A stretch of 64,000 nt of DNA from Blastococcus fimeti (GCA_900102115.1 FNAW01000002.1:62001-126000), one strand, 5' to 3'. Shown: positions 11,255 to 20,529, counted from the first letter of the stretch. Notes: a model not told the origin generated them from the sequence alone. Made by a program: numbers and translations.

Positions 11255-11800
11255 TCAGGACTGCTCGTAGGTGACCACCATCGTCGCCCGGGCCAGCGTG
11301 TGGAAGAACAGGTTGAAGCCCAGCACCGCCGGGCGGGTGCCGGCATCGACGTCGAGGGTCTCGGTGTCGACGGCGTGCACGACGACGAAGTAGCGGTGCG
11401 GACCGTGCCCCGCCGGGGGAGCGGCGCCGACGTACCCGGCGAAGCCGCCGTCGTTGGCCAGCTGCACCGCGCCGTCGGGCAGGCCCGGGGTGTCCTTGCT
11501 GCCGGCGTCGGAGGCCAGCTCGGTCACCGAGGCCGGGATGTTCGCCACCGCCCAGTGCCAGAAGCCGCTGGCCGTGGGCGCGTCGGGGTCGAACACGGTA
11601 ACCGCGAAGCTCCGCGTGCCTTCCGGGAAGCCCGACCAGGACAGCTGGGGGGAGCGGTCCTCGCCGCCGGCGCCCATGACGCCGCTGACGTGCGGCATCG
11701 GCAGCGTCGCGCCGTCGGCCACGTCGGAGCTGGTGACCGTGAAGGACGGCACCTGCGGGAGGAAGTCGTACGGGCTGGGCGGGGTCGGTCGGTCGGCCAT
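11255..11800 (-). CDS. YbhB/YbcL family PEBP (Raf kinase inhibitor-like) protein
   Basis: 181 residues from ATG 11800, with GAGGAG just upstream. The phosphatidylethanolamine-binding-protein fold is shown by [27 protein letters not shown] and [15 protein letters not shown], then [11 protein letters not shown]. Bacterial members are cytosolic or periplasmic ligand binders of uncertain role; no signal peptide is visible here. It diverges from the HAD-GH65 pair, with 170 bp between starts. Confidence 0.92.
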   Translation of the reverse strand: MADRPTPPSPYDFLPQVPSFTVTSSDVADGATLPMPHVSGVMGAGGEDRSPQLSWSGFPEGTRSFAVTVFDPDAPTASGFWHWAVANIPASVTELASDAGSKDTPGLPDGAVQLANDGGFAGYVGAAPPAGHGPHRYFVVVHAVDTETLDVDAGTRPAVLGFNLFFHTLARATMVVTYEQS

Positions 11801-11958
11801 GCGGAGCTCCTCGGGGTCGCTGGATCGGCCCAGGTCGGGCGGGGGTCCGGCGTGCGCGGCCCCGCAGCGACCCTAGGCAGCAGGACCGCCCGGCGCGCGC
11901 CGGTCACGGCGGCGTGCTGCGCCCGCCCGTCCGGAGCGTGTTCCGGCCCCCGCGCCGG

Positions 11959-11964
11959 TAGCGT
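11959..11964 (+). promoter_or_regulatory. Leaderless -10 of the HAD-GH65 operon
   Basis: TAGCGT, seven bases, then GTG 11972. It defines the HAD start and would drive both coupled genes. Confidence 0.6.
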
Positions 11965-11971
11965 CGCTGCC

Positions 11972-12715
11972 GTGCCTGTATCCGGCCTGGGGCTGCCTGA
12001 GTCCGTCCGCGCCTGCCTCTTCGACCTCGACGGCGTGCTGACCCGCACCGCTACCGTGCACATGGCCGCCTGGAAACGGACGTTCGACGAATACCTGCAG
12101 GCCACCGACCCAGGGGGGCGTCCGTTCGACCAGGCGGACTACAACCGCTACGTGGACGGCAAGCCGCGGGCCGACGGCGTCCGTGACTTCCTGGCCAGCC
12201 GGGACATCACCCTCCCCGAGGGCGATCCGGGGGACGCGCCCGATGCGGCGACGGTGCAGGGCATCGCGGCCCGCAAGAACGTGCTGGTCCTCCGGGAGCT
12301 GGACGAGCACGGCGTCGAGGTCTACCCCGGCTCGGTGCGCTACCTGCGCGCGGTCAAGGAGGCGGGGCTGCCCACCGCGGTGGTGACCGCCTCGGCCAAC
12401 GGGGAGCAGGTGATCGCCGCCGGCGGCTTCGCCGACCTCATCGACGCGCGGATCGACGGCGTCGTGGCCGCGCGCGAGAAGCTGCGCGGCAAGCCGGCGC
12501 CCGACACGTTCCTGGCCGGCGCCCGGGCGCTGGGTGTGGACCCCGCGGAGGCGGTGGTGTTCGAGGACGCGCTGTCCGGGGTGGCCGCCGGGCGGGCGGG
12601 GGAGTTCGGCTTCGTGGTGGGCGTGGACCGGGTCGGTCAGGCCGAGGGCCTGGCGGCCGCGGGCGCCGACGTCGTCGTTCCCGACCTCGCCGAGCTGCTC
12701 GGGGGCACGGCGTGA
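11972..12715 (+). CDS. HAD family hydrolase, beta-phosphoglucomutase type
   Basis: 247 residues from GTG 11972. HAD motif I is CLFDLDGVLTRTAT, with Asp nucleophile and general acid two apart; motif II is TAVVTASAN; the motif III lysine is in LRGKPAPDTFL; motif IV is AVVFEDALSGVAAG. The helical cap after motif I and the close match to the beta-phosphoglucomutase subfamily suggest conversion of beta-glucose 1-phosphate to glucose 6-phosphate. It overlaps the GH65 gene by 4 bp (GTGA), a pairing also found in mycobacteria (Rv3400-Rv3401), which makes that reaction more likely than a simple phosphatase role. Confidence 0.88.
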   Translation: MPVSGLGLPESVRACLFDLDGVLTRTATVHMAAWKRTFDEYLQATDPGGRPFDQADYNRYVDGKPRADGVRDFLASRDITLPEGDPGDAPDAATVQGIAARKNVLVLRELDEHGVEVYPGSVRYLRAVKEAGLPTAVVTASANGEQVIAAGGFADLIDARIDGVVAAREKLRGKPAPDTFLAGARALGVDPAEAVVFEDALSGVAAGRAGEFGFVVGVDRVGQAEGLAAAGADVVVPDLAELLGGTA

Positions 12716-15111
12716 CCGAGGGGCGGGCCAGCTTCCCGATCGAGCCGTGGTCGCTCACCGAGGTCGGGCTGGACCACTCCTCGCTGGGTGTGCACGAGTC
12801 GGTGTTCGCACTGGCCAACGGGCACATCGGCATGCGCGGCTCGTTCGACGAGGGCGAGCCGGTCGTCGTCCCGGGCACGTACCTCAACGGCTTCTACGAG
12901 GAGCGGCCGCTGCCCTACGCGGAGGCCGGCTACGGCTATCCCGAACAGGGGCAGACCGTCGTCAACGTGACCGACGGCAAGCTCATCCGGTTGCTGGTCA
13001 AGGACTCACCGCTCGACCTGAACTACGGGGAGATCCTCGAGCACCGGCGCACCCTCGACCTCCGGGCCGGGGTGCTGCGGCGGGTGACGGAGTGGCGCTC
13101 GCCGGGTGGCCGCAGCGTGCGGGTCACCAGCACCCGGCTGGTGTCGCTGGCCCGCCGCTCGATCGCCGCGATCCAGTACCAGGTCGAGGTGATCGACGAC
13201 CTCGGCGATCTTTACGTCGCGCTCCAGTCCGACCTGCTGGCCAACGAGGTGGGCCACGGCGAGACCAACGACCCGCGGGCCTCGGCGTCCCTGAGCCGGC
13301 CGCTGCAGCCCGAGTTCTCCGTCGGCCGCGGCCGGCGCGCGGTACTCGTGCACCAGACGGCGCGCAGCCGGCTGCGGGTGGCAGCCGGCATGGACCACGT
13401 CGTGGAGATCCCGGACACCAGCACCGAGGACATCCTGGCCAACGGGGACCTCGCCCGGTACACGCTGGCCGCGCGCATCCCGCCCGGCGGCTCCCTGAAG
13501 CTGGTCAAGTTCCTCGCCTACGGCTGGTCCTCCCGCCGCTCCGGCGCGGCGCTGCGCGACCAGGTCGAGGCGGCGCTGGCCACCGCGAAGCTGGCCGGGT
13601 TCGACCGGCTGATGCGCGAGCAGCGCGACCTGCTCGACCAGCACTGGGACGAGGCCGACGTCGAGATCGAGGGCGACGACGAGCTGCAGCAGGCCGTCCG
13701 GGTGGGGATGTTCCACGTCCTGCAGGCCGGCCTGCGCGGTGAGCGCCAGCCCATCCCGGCCAAGGGGCTGACCGGCCCGGGCTACGACGGGCACACCTTC
13801 TGGGACACCGAGACCTACGTCCTGCCGGTGCTGACCTACACCGCTCCGGAGGCCGCCCGGGACGCGTTGCGCTGGCGGCACTCGATCCTCGAGCTCGCCC
13901 GCGAGCGGGCACGGGTGCTGGGGCTGCGCGGCGCGGTCTTCCCGTGGCGGACGATCCGCGGCGAGGAGACCTCGGGGTACTGGCCGGCCGGCACCGCGGC
14001 CTTCCACATCAACGCCGACATCGCCGACGCCGTCGTCCGCTACTTCAACGCCACGGACGACACGGACTTCGACCGCGACTTCGGCGCCGAGCTGCTGATC
14101 GAGACGGCGCGGCTGTGGGCCTCCCTGGGGCACTTCGACGCCGAGCACGGGTTCCGCATCGACGGGGTGACCGGTCCCGACGAGTACACCGCCGTGGTCG
14201 ACAACAACGTCTTCACGAACCTCATGGCGCAGCGCAACCTGCGCGAGGCGGCACGGGCCGTGACGCGTCAGCCCGACGTCGCCGGCCGGCTCCAGGTCGC
14301 CGAGGAGGAGGTGGAGGTGTGGCTGCGGGCCGCGGCGCTGATGGCGGTGCCCTACGACACCCAGCGCGGCGTGCACATGCAGTCCGACGCGTTCACCCAC
14401 CACGAGGAGTGGGACTTCACCGCGACGCCCGCCGAGCACTACCCGCTGCTGCTGCACTACCCCTACTTCGAGATCTACCGGAAGCAGGTGGTGAAGCAGG
14501 CCGACCTGGTCATGGCCCTGCACCTGCGGGGGGACGCCTTCACCCTGGACGAGAAGATCGCGAACTTCGCCTACTACGAGGCGCGGACGACGCGGGACTC
14601 GTCGCTGTCGGCCAGCCAGCAGGGCGTCGTCGCCGCCGAGACCGGGCACCTGGACCTGGCCTACGACTACTGGGCCGAGGCGGCGCTCACCGACCTGCAG
14701 AACCTGCACCACAACTCCGGGCACGGGCTGCACATCGCCTCGCTGGCCGGCGGCTGGACGGTGGCGGTCGCGGGCTTCGGCGGCATGCGGGACCACGACG
14801 GGGCGCTCACCTTCGCCCCGCGGCTGCCGCGCCGGCTCACCCGGATGCGGTTCCGGATGGTCTACCGGGGGCGCAAGCTGGTCGTCTCGGTGACCCCGAC
14901 GACGGCCACCTACCGGCTGGTGGACGGCGATCCGCTGGAGATCAGGCACCACGGGCGGCAGGTCATCGTCGACCACGCCGACCTGGTGCTGGACATCCCG
15001 CCGGCACCGCACGTCGAGCCGGTCAGCCAGCCGCCGGGCTGCGAGCCCCGCCGGCGGACCCGCCCGGGCACGCCCCCGCTCGAGCACCGGACGGTCGACG
15101 AGCGGCACTGA
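12712..15111 (+). CDS. Glycoside hydrolase family 65 protein, probable disaccharide phosphorylase
   Basis: 799 residues, the usual GH65 length. Domains: N-terminal beta-sandwich (about 1-270), a linker, the (alpha/alpha)6 barrel and a C-terminal beta domain. The general acid Glu is in GPDEY, encoded at 14173-14187, preceded by GFRIDGV. Barrel signatures include GYDGHTFWDTETYVLPVL and FPWRTIRGEETSGYWPAGTAAFH. GH65 enzymes phosphorolyse maltose, trehalose, kojibiose or nigerose, releasing beta-glucose 1-phosphate, and a few are hydrolases. The overlapping HAD supports a phosphorylase. Trehalose or maltose is the best guess for substrate, not a demonstrated one. Confidence 0.9.
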   Translation: MTEGRASFPIEPWSLTEVGLDHSSLGVHESVFALANGHIGMRGSFDEGEPVVVPGTYLNGFYEERPLPYAEAGYGYPEQGQTVVNVTDGKLIRLLVKDSPLDLNYGEILEHRRTLDLRAGVLRRVTEWRSPGGRSVRVTSTRLVSLARRSIAAIQYQVEVIDDLGDLYVALQSDLLANEVGHGETNDPRASASLSRPLQPEFSVGRGRRAVLVHQTARSRLRVAAGMDHVVEIPDTSTEDILANGDLARYTLAARIPPGGSLKLVKFLAYGWSSRRSGAALRDQVEAALATAKLAGFDRLMREQRDLLDQHWDEADVEIEGDDELQQAVRVGMFHVLQAGLRGERQPIPAKGLTGPGYDGHTFWDTETYVLPVLTYTAPEAARDALRWRHSILELARERARVLGLRGAVFPWRTIRGEETSGYWPAGTAAFHINADIADAVVRYFNATDDTDFDRDFGAELLIETARLWASLGHFDAEHGFRIDGVTGPDEYTAVVDNNVFTNLMAQRNLREAARAVTRQPDVAGRLQVAEEEVEVWLRAAALMAVPYDTQRGVHMQSDAFTHHEEWDFTATPAEHYPLLLHYPYFEIYRKQVVKQADLVMALHLRGDAFTLDEKIANFAYYEARTTRDSSLSASQQGVVAAETGHLDLAYDYWAEAALTDLQNLHHNSGHGLHIASLAGGWTVAVAGFGGMRDHDGALTFAPRLPRRLTRMRFRMVYRGRKLVVSVTPTTATYRLVDGDPLEIRHHGRQVIVDHADLVLDIPPAPHVEPVSQPPGCEPRRRTRPGTPPLEHRTVDERH

Positions 15112-15115
15112 CCCC

Positions 15116-15820
15116 TCAGGTCAGCAACCAGCTGCCCCCCAGCAGCAGCGCTCCGACGTCGACGGCCAGGAAGACGCCGACCCAGACCAGGCCCGGGATC
15201 CGGGTGAGCCGGGCCAGCTGGTCGGCGTCGGAGTCCGGTGCCCCCCGGTGCCGGCGGGCGGTCTGCAGCTCGAGGACGGCGCGCGGCGCGGCCAGCAGCA
15301 GGAACCAGGTGATGAGCGCCGCGGCGGCGGCCTGGCCCTGGGGCGGGAGCCACCACGTGGCGGCCAGCACCAGCCCGCCGCTGACCAGGACCGACCACAG
15401 CCCGTACCAGTTGCGGATCTGGACCAGCAGCAGCGCCAGGAGGGCGACCAGCCCCCACAGCAGGCCCACGGCGTGCCCGGCGGCCAGCAGGGCGGCCGCG
15501 CCCAGGCCGAGGAGTCCGGGGCCGGTGTAGCCGGCGGCGCAGGTGAGCACCATGCCCGGACCGGTGGGCCGGCCGGCGGAGACCGTCACACCGGAGGTGT
15601 CGGAGTGCAGCCGGATGCCCGAGAGCCGGCGGCCGGCGGCGAGCGCGACCACGCCGTGCGCACCCTCGTGCGCGATGGTCACCGCGTGCCGGGTGACCCG
15701 CCACAGCGGCGCGTAGAGGACCAGCAGCGCCGCCACGGCCGCTGCACCGAGGAGCAGGGTGGGGGAGAGGTCGGTTGCGGGAGCGCTGACCCGGTCCCAG
15801 ATCCGGCCCGGCGCGTCCAC
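15116..15820 (-). CDS. M50-type membrane metallopeptidase family protein
   Basis: 234 residues with about six hydrophobic segments. A zinc motif HEGAH occurs inside the second (RHAVTIAHEGAHGVVAL, near residue 55), followed by GRRLSGIRLHSDTSGVTVSAG, which matches the M50B-like family. The second-site Asp of classical site-2 proteases is not obvious, so activity is uncertain. It is convergent with the GH65 gene at 4 bp. The GTG start 15820 has no recognisable ribosome site. Confidence 0.78.
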   Translation of the reverse strand: MDAPGRIWDRVSAPATDLSPTLLLGAAAVAALLVLYAPLWRVTRHAVTIAHEGAHGVVALAAGRRLSGIRLHSDTSGVTVSAGRPTGPGMVLTCAAGYTGPGLLGLGAAALLAAGHAVGLLWGLVALLALLLVQIRNWYGLWSVLVSGGLVLAATWWLPPQGQAAAAALITWFLLLAAPRAVLELQTARRHRGAPDSDADQLARLTRIPGLVWVGVFLAVDVGALLLGGSWLLT

Positions 15821-15868
15821 ACCGGGCAGTCAACCGCACCGACCTGGGAACGGTCGGCGGCTCACCGG

Positions 15869-16060
15869 TCAGTTGCCGGGCTTGACCGCCTTGCCGCGCT
15901 CGCGGTCGTCGTCGTCGGCCTCGTAGGCGCCGGGGACGGCCGTGGTGTCGCCGTCGTCGGTGCCGGGGGTGACCGGTTTGCGGATCAGGTCGTGCTGCCC
16001 CTGCGTGGGGGAGCCGCCCGGTTCGGCGCGCTCGTCGGTGTCGGGGCGGTGCTCGGTCAC
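15869..16060 (-). CDS. Small acidic conserved hypothetical protein
   Basis: 63 residues from GTG 16060, preceded by a perfect AGGAGG (16064-16069 on the complement) at good spacing. The protein is hydrophilic, rich in Asp/Glu/Arg, and ends ERGKAVKPGN, with HDLIRKPVTPG in the middle. No domain is recognised; composition suggests an intrinsically disordered protein. The strong ribosome site and isolated position argue that it is real. A longer upstream reading through the VOC and response-regulator region is an artefact. Confidence 0.65.
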   Translation of the reverse strand: MTEHRPDTDERAEPGGSPTQGQHDLIRKPVTPGTDDGDTTAVPGAYEADDDDRERGKAVKPGN

Positions 16061-16110
16061 GGGTCCTCCTGGCCTCGTCGTCCCGGAGCGGCTACCCGGC
16101 GGGCCGCAGG

Positions 16111-16473
16111 TCAAAGCTGCTGCGTGAGGTTCAGCGCGTTGCCGTCGGGATCCCGCACGTGGGCCACGCGCTGCCCCCAGGGCATGTCGGTGGCCCCGGA
16201 GCCGGCGTCGCCGCCGAGCCCGGCGACGCGGGCCAGCGCGGCCTCGACGTCGGGCACCTCGATGCTGAGCAGGATCCGGCCGGGTGTGCCCGGGGAGACG
16301 TCGGAGTCCGCGGACAGCCCCAGCGGGGAGTCCCCGACGCGCAGTCCCAGGTAGAACAGCGGCCCGTCGTCTGGGTACCGCTCGACCACCTCGGCCTCGA
16401 ACAGCCCGGTGTAGAAGCGCGCCATCCGGGCGATGTCGGCGGTGACGAGGATCGGGCGCACGGTCTCGGGCAT
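16111..16473 (-). CDS. VOC (glyoxalase/bleomycin-resistance fold) protein
   Basis: 120 residues from ATG 16473, with GGAGG upstream. The beta-alpha-beta-beta-beta fold is visible twice: RPILVTADIARMARFYTGLF and RILLSIEVPDVEAALARV, ending AHVRDPDGNALNLTQQL with the family's D-P-x-G-N metal-ligand motif. The first-half metal ligands are not conserved. Function unknown; members range from isomerases and dioxygenases to drug-binding proteins. Confidence 0.85.
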   Translation of the reverse strand: MPETVRPILVTADIARMARFYTGLFEAEVVERYPDDGPLFYLGLRVGDSPLGLSADSDVSPGTPGRILLSIEVPDVEAALARVAGLGGDAGSGATDMPWGQRVAHVRDPDGNALNLTQQL

Positions 16474-16539
16474 CGGACCTCCAGAGGCTCGCGGGTGTCG
16501 CTGTCAGGGACGGAGGCGGGGCGGGGAACTCATCGGCGC

Positions 16540-17214
16540 TCAGGCCAGGCCGGCGTCGTGGACGACCAGAGCCACCTGCACCCGGTTGGCCGCCTCCAGC
16601 TTGGTGAGCAGCCGGGAGACGTGCGCCTTCACGGTGGCCACGCTCATGTAGGCCTCCGCGGCGATCTGCGCGTTGGACAGCCCGCGGCCGACGGCCAGCG
16701 CCACCTCGCGCTCGCGGTCGCTGAGCCGCTCCAGCAGGGCGAGGGCGCTCGCCCGGCGGTCGTCGGTCCCCGTCCACGCGTCACCGGCGTCGGCGACGTG
16801 CGCCATCAGCTGACGGGTCACGGTGGGGGAGAGCATCGGTTCTCCCGCGGCCACCCGCCGCACGGCGTCCACGATCGCGGCCGGCGGGGTGTCCTTGAGC
16901 AGGAAGCCGCTGGCCCCGGCGCGCAACGCCCGGAGCACCGAGGCGTCCGCGTCGAACGTGGTGAGCACGATGACCTCCGGGCCGCCCGGGGAGGCACGCA
17001 GCCGTTCGGTCGCGGTCAGCCCGTCGACGTGCGGCATGCGGATGTCCATGAGGACGACGTCCGGTGCGTGCTCGGCGACGGCGGCCGGCACCTCCGCGCC
17101 GTCGGTGGCCTCGCCGACGAGCACGCAGTCCCCGGAGCCGCCGAGCACCATGGCCAGCGCCGCGCGCACCAGGGGGTCGTCGTCCACGACGAGGACCCGG
17201 ACCGGCCCGGTCAC
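16540..17214 (-). CDS. NarL/LuxR-type response regulator
   Basis: 224 residues from GTG 17214. Receiver domain: VVDDDPLVRAAL with the acidic pair, phospho-acceptor Asp in DVVLMDIRMPHVDG (about residue 55), Thr in VIVLTTFD and Lys in GFLLKDTPP. The C-terminal LuxR helix-turn-helix reads LSDREREVALAVGRGLSNAQIA through VKAHVSRLLTKL. The start overlaps the sensor-kinase stop by 4 bp, so the pair is coupled. Targets are unknown, but the divergent ABC exporter 140 bp from the kinase start is the obvious candidate, a layout common for cell-envelope or peptide-stress sensors. Confidence 0.92.
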   Translation of the reverse strand: MTGPVRVLVVDDDPLVRAALAMVLGGSGDCVLVGEATDGAEVPAAVAEHAPDVVLMDIRMPHVDGLTATERLRASPGGPEVIVLTTFDADASVLRALRAGASGFLLKDTPPAAIVDAVRRVAAGEPMLSPTVTRQLMAHVADAGDAWTGTDDRRASALALLERLSDREREVALAVGRGLSNAQIAAEAYMSVATVKAHVSRLLTKLEAANRVQVALVVHDAGLA

Positions 17215-18491
17215 GCCTCCGCCGCCGGCTGCGGGCTCGGCAGCCACGCCCGGAGCCGGAACTCGCCGTCGGCGGTCCAGCCGTGCTCGAGCGTGCCGCC
17301 GGCGAGGCCGACCCGCTCGACCAGGCCGACGAGGCCGGTGCCCGAGCCGGGGAGCGGGGTGCCGAGGTCGGCGCCCAGCGGCGCAGGGTTGGTGACCTCG
17401 ACCTCGATGCCGGCGCCGGGATCGGCCGTCACGCGGACGCGGGCGACCGTGCCCCCGGCGTGCTTGCGGACGTTGGTCAGCGCCTCCTGGACCACCCGGT
17501 AGACGGTGCGGCCGGTCACCGTCGGCACGGCCGCGACGTCGGGCACCCGGTACGCCATGCGCACCCGCAGCCCGGCGGCGCGGGACTCCTCGACCAGGTC
17601 GGCGAGGTCGGCGAGGGTCGGTTGCGGGCGGTCGGACAGCACACCGTCGCCGGTGTCGCGCAGCACGCCGATCACCTCGCGCAGGTCCTCCAGCGCCCCC
17701 CGCGCGCTGGCCCGGATCACCCCGGCGGCCCGGGCGACCTCCTCCGGTGCGGCGTCGGGGCGGTACTCGAGCGCGCCGGCGTGCATGCTCAGCAGCGAGA
17801 GCCGGTGGGCCAGCACGTCGTGCATCTCGCGGGCGATGCGCGTGCGCTCGAGCTGGCGGGCCTGGTCCACGCGCAGCCGCTGCTCGGTCTCCGCGCGCAC
17901 GGCCCTGTCCCGCAGCGAGACGACGAGCTGCCGGCGGGCGCGCACGAACATGCCCCACGCCACCACCGCGGCGGTGAGCACCACCCCCAGGGCGATCGTC
18001 AGCGGCCCGGGCATCTCCGGATCCGGCCGCAGGTGGTCGTAGACCAGGAACGTGGCGATGTTGAGCGCCGCGACGAGCAGCACCGTGCGCCACGTGCGGT
18101 GCACCGCGACGGTGAACAGGGCGATGAGGACGGCGACCCCGGCCGTCGCGGAGAACGCACCGATCAGCGCGGTCCCCACGGCCACGGCCACCGGCCGGCG
18201 GCGGCGCGCCCAGAGCAGGAGGCAGCCGACCGCGCCCACGAGCAGGTCCGTGGCGAGCAGGCCGTCCGACGGCGGGTCGGGGCGCACGGTCGACTCGAGC
18301 AGGAGGAGGAGCCCGAGCCCCACGGCGGCCAGGAACACCGTGACGTCGACGATCCAGTCGCGAACCGACCGGCGCACCGGCCGACGCGCGTCGCCGTCGG
18401 AACCACCGGCGGAGAGGGAGTCGGCCAGCAGCAGGGCCGGCACCAGCGAGGGGTGGTCCACGCCCGGGTGTGGTCGGACGGCGCTGCTCAC
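17211..18491 (-). CDS. Membrane sensor histidine kinase (HisKA_3 type)
   Basis: 426 residues. Five or so N-terminal membrane segments (about residues 45-200), then a coiled stretch, then the dimerisation/phosphoacceptor motif RTIRIAREMHDVLAHRLSLL-like ARTIREMHDVLAHRL region with the His in REMHDVLAHR. The HATPase domain carries VVQEALTNVRKHAGG (N box) and GSGTGLVGLVERV (G box). There is no large extracellular sensor loop, so it is an intramembrane-sensing kinase. The start GTG 18491 is fixed by a leaderless -10, TAACCT, at 18499-18504. Confidence 0.92.
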   Translation of the reverse strand: MSSAVRPHPGVDHPSLVPALLLADSLSAGGSDGDARRPVRRSVRDWIVDVTVFLAAVGLGLLLLLESTVRPDPPSDGLLATDLLVGAVGCLLLWARRRRPVAVAVGTALIGAFSATAGVAVLIALFTVAVHRTWRTVLLVAALNIATFLVYDHLRPDPEMPGPLTIALGVVLTAAVVAWGMFVRARRQLVVSLRDRAVRAETEQRLRVDQARQLERTRIAREMHDVLAHRLSLLSMHAGALEYRPDAAPEEVARAAGVIRASARGALEDLREVIGVLRDTGDGVLSDRPQPTLADLADLVEESRAAGLRVRMAYRVPDVAAVPTVTGRTVYRVVQEALTNVRKHAGGTVARVRVTADPGAGIEVEVTNPAPLGADLGTPLPGSGTGLVGLVERVGLAGGTLEHGWTADGEFRLRAWLPSPQPAAEA

Positions 18492-18498
18492 CCCCAGC

Positions 18499-18504
18499 AG
18501 GTTA
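18499..18504 (-). promoter_or_regulatory. Leaderless -10 of the kinase-regulator operon
   Basis: On the complement TAACCT is followed by seven bases and GTG 18491. It faces away from the ABC transporter genes. Confidence 0.55.
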
Positions 18505-18629
18505 CGGATGACGGCGGTGCGGGGGCAGCGACAAAGGTCTAGGTCCGGGACCGTGATGTCGACCTTGGTCTGTCATGGATCGCCGTCCGGCCGACGCGGG
18601 GGAGCGGGCCTCCGGGGGAGGGTCACCCG

Positions 18630-19553
18630 GTGATCACCGTCGAACACCTCACCAAGCGGTACGGCGCGCACCTCGCCGTCTCCGATGTCTCCTTCTCCTG
18701 CGCGCCGGGCACCGTCACCGGCTTCCTCGGGCCCAACGGGGCCGGCAAGTCGACCACGCTGCGCGCCGTGTGCGGGCTGACCCTGCCGACGAGCGGCGCC
18801 GCCACGGTGGCCGGGCGGCCCTACCGCGAGCTGCCCAACGCCGGCCGGCACGTCGGCGTGCTGCTCGACGCCGGCGCCCAGCACGCGGGCCGCACGGGGC
18901 GCGAGACCCTCGCCCTGGCGGCGCTGGTGCAGGGCGTACCGCGCTCCCGGGTGGACGAGGTGCTGCAGCAGGTGGGCCTCGCGGGCAAGCCGGCCGGCAA
19001 GCGGGTGGGCAAGTACTCCCTGGGCATGCGGCAGCGGCTCGGCCTGGCCATGGCACTGCTCGGCGATCCGCAGGTGCTGGTCCTGGACGAGCCGGCCAAC
19101 GGGCTGGACCCCGAGGGCATCTTCTGGATGCGCGGGCTGCTGCGCGGCTTCGCCGACCGCGGTGGCACGGTGCTGCTCTCCTCGCACCTGCTGCGCGAGG
19201 TCGAGGCGGTCGCGGACCAGCTGGTCGTCATCGCCGGCGGCCGGATCGTGGCCCAGGGGAGCAGCGAGGAGCTGCTGGCGAGCACCGGCACCCTCGTCCG
19301 GGCTCGGGACCGTGCGGCGCTGACCGGCGCCCTGGCCGCGGCCGGCATCGGGGTCACCCCGGGCCCGGCGGACGCGCTGATCGCCGACGGTCCGGCCGAG
19401 GCGGTGGGCATCGCCGCCGCGACCGGCGGGGTGCCGCTGCTGGAGCTCCGTCCCGCCGGGGGAGACCGGCTCGAGGAGCTGTTCCGCTCGCTGACCGGCC
19501 CGTCCGCCGACGGCGCCGCCGTCGCCCCCCACATCCAGGAGATCTCCGCATGA
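18630..19553 (+). CDS. ABC transporter ATP-binding protein
   Basis: 307 residues from GTG 18630, with a strong GGGGGAGGG at 18615-18623. Walker A is GPNGAGKST (about residues 34-42), signature YSLGMRQRLGLAMALLGDP, Walker B VLVLDEPANGLDP and the switch His in LLSSHLLREVEA. The 80-residue C-terminal extension is typical of the DrrA/CcmA-like exporter group. It is coupled to the permease by an ATGA overlap and divergent from the two-component operon, which suggests export of an antimicrobial or lipid under that system's control. Confidence 0.93.
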   Translation: MITVEHLTKRYGAHLAVSDVSFSCAPGTVTGFLGPNGAGKSTTLRAVCGLTLPTSGAATVAGRPYRELPNAGRHVGVLLDAGAQHAGRTGRETLALAALVQGVPRSRVDEVLQQVGLAGKPAGKRVGKYSLGMRQRLGLAMALLGDPQVLVLDEPANGLDPEGIFWMRGLLRGFADRGGTVLLSSHLLREVEAVADQLVVIAGGRIVAQGSSEELLASTGTLVRARDRAALTGALAAAGIGVTPGPADALIADGPAEAVGIAAATGGVPLLELRPAGGDRLEELFRSLTGPSADGAAVAPHIQEISA

Positions 19554-20344
19554 GCACCGCGACGACGAACCCGACCACCGAACTCCGCCCGGCGGAGCCC
19601 GTTGCGGCGCCGTCGCTGCTGCGGCTGGTCCGGGTGGAGCTCCGGAAGACCTACGACACCCGCGCCGGCTTCTGGTTGCTGCTGGTCGTCGCGCTGGCGG
19701 CGCTGGCCGTCGTGACGCTGCAGATGCTCTTCGCCGAGGAGCCGGAGAAGACCTTCGCGATGTTCGTCTCCACGACCCAGCTGCCGGTGAACCTGCTGCT
19801 GCCCGTCGTCGGCATCCTGCTGGTGACCAGCGAGTGGTCGCAGCGGACGGCGATGACGACGTTCGCGCTCGTGCCGGACCGCTCGCGGGTGCTCACCGCC
19901 AAGGTGATCGTCGGCGTGCTGCTCGGCCTGCTCGGCACGGTGGCCGCCCTGTTCGCCTCGGCGCTGGGGGCACTGCTCACGCCGATCCTGACCAGCGACG
20001 CGACCGACTGGGGGATGTCCGCCGGGCAGCTGGCGCAGGTTGCGCTGGTCCAGGTGCTCACGATCCTGATCGGTGTCGCCTTCGGCATGCTGCTGCTCAG
20101 CTCACCCCTGGCGATCGTCCTGTACTTCGTGCTCCCGACGGTCGTGACGATCGTGTCCAACACCGTCGGCGCGCTGGCCTGGGTGCGGGACTGGCTGGAC
20201 CAGGCCACGACGATGGCGCCGATGTTCGAGGGTGCGCTCTCCGGTGGCGAGGAGTGGGCGCGGCTGGCGACGACGGTGGCGCTGTGGCTGGTCGCGCCGA
20301 TGGTGGCCGGCTGGATCCGGATCACCCGCAGCGAGATCGGCTGA
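19550..20344 (+). CDS. ABC transporter permease (ABC-2 type)
   Basis: 264 residues from ATG 19550, overlapping the ATPase stop. Six hydrophobic segments are spaced as in ABC-2 exporters, the first at FWLLLVVALAALAVVTL (about residues 40-56). The cytoplasmic SEWSQRTAMTTFALVPDR stretch between segments 2 and 3 is characteristic of the family's coupling helix. Together with the upstream ATPase it forms a two-component exporter. No homologue of known cargo can be named from sequence alone. Confidence 0.88.
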   Translation: MSTATTNPTTELRPAEPVAAPSLLRLVRVELRKTYDTRAGFWLLLVVALAALAVVTLQMLFAEEPEKTFAMFVSTTQLPVNLLLPVVGILLVTSEWSQRTAMTTFALVPDRSRVLTAKVIVGVLLGLLGTVAALFASALGALLTPILTSDATDWGMSAGQLAQVALVQVLTILIGVAFGMLLLSSPLAIVLYFVLPTVVTIVSNTVGALAWVRDWLDQATTMAPMFEGALSGGEEWARLATTVALWLVAPMVAGWIRITRSEIG

Positions 20345-20363
20345 CGGCGCACACGGCCGGGCA

Positions 20364-20381
20364 TCCGTCACTGTGACGTAA
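20364..20381 (+). repeat. Left copy of an 18-bp inverted repeat
   Basis: TCCGTCACTGTGACGTAA matches the complement of 21023-21040 at 17 of 18 positions. It contains the odd palindrome CGTCAC-T-GTGACG and a direct repeat GTCAC-N6-GTAAC that resembles OmpR-family (MtrA, GlnR or AfsQ1-like) response-regulator boxes. It lies 19 bp after the ABC permease stop. Confidence 0.55.
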
Positions 20382-20529
20382 CTTGGCCGGGAGAGGCCGG
20401 AGAGTCGGGGGTGGCGGTACGGGGTTCGCCCTGGCACCCACCGCGGCCGGTACCGCGCTACGGGCGCGGGTACCGCGTCGCGGTGCGGTGGTCACGCCGC
20501 GGCGGCGGTACCGGGCGGCCGGCGCGAGC

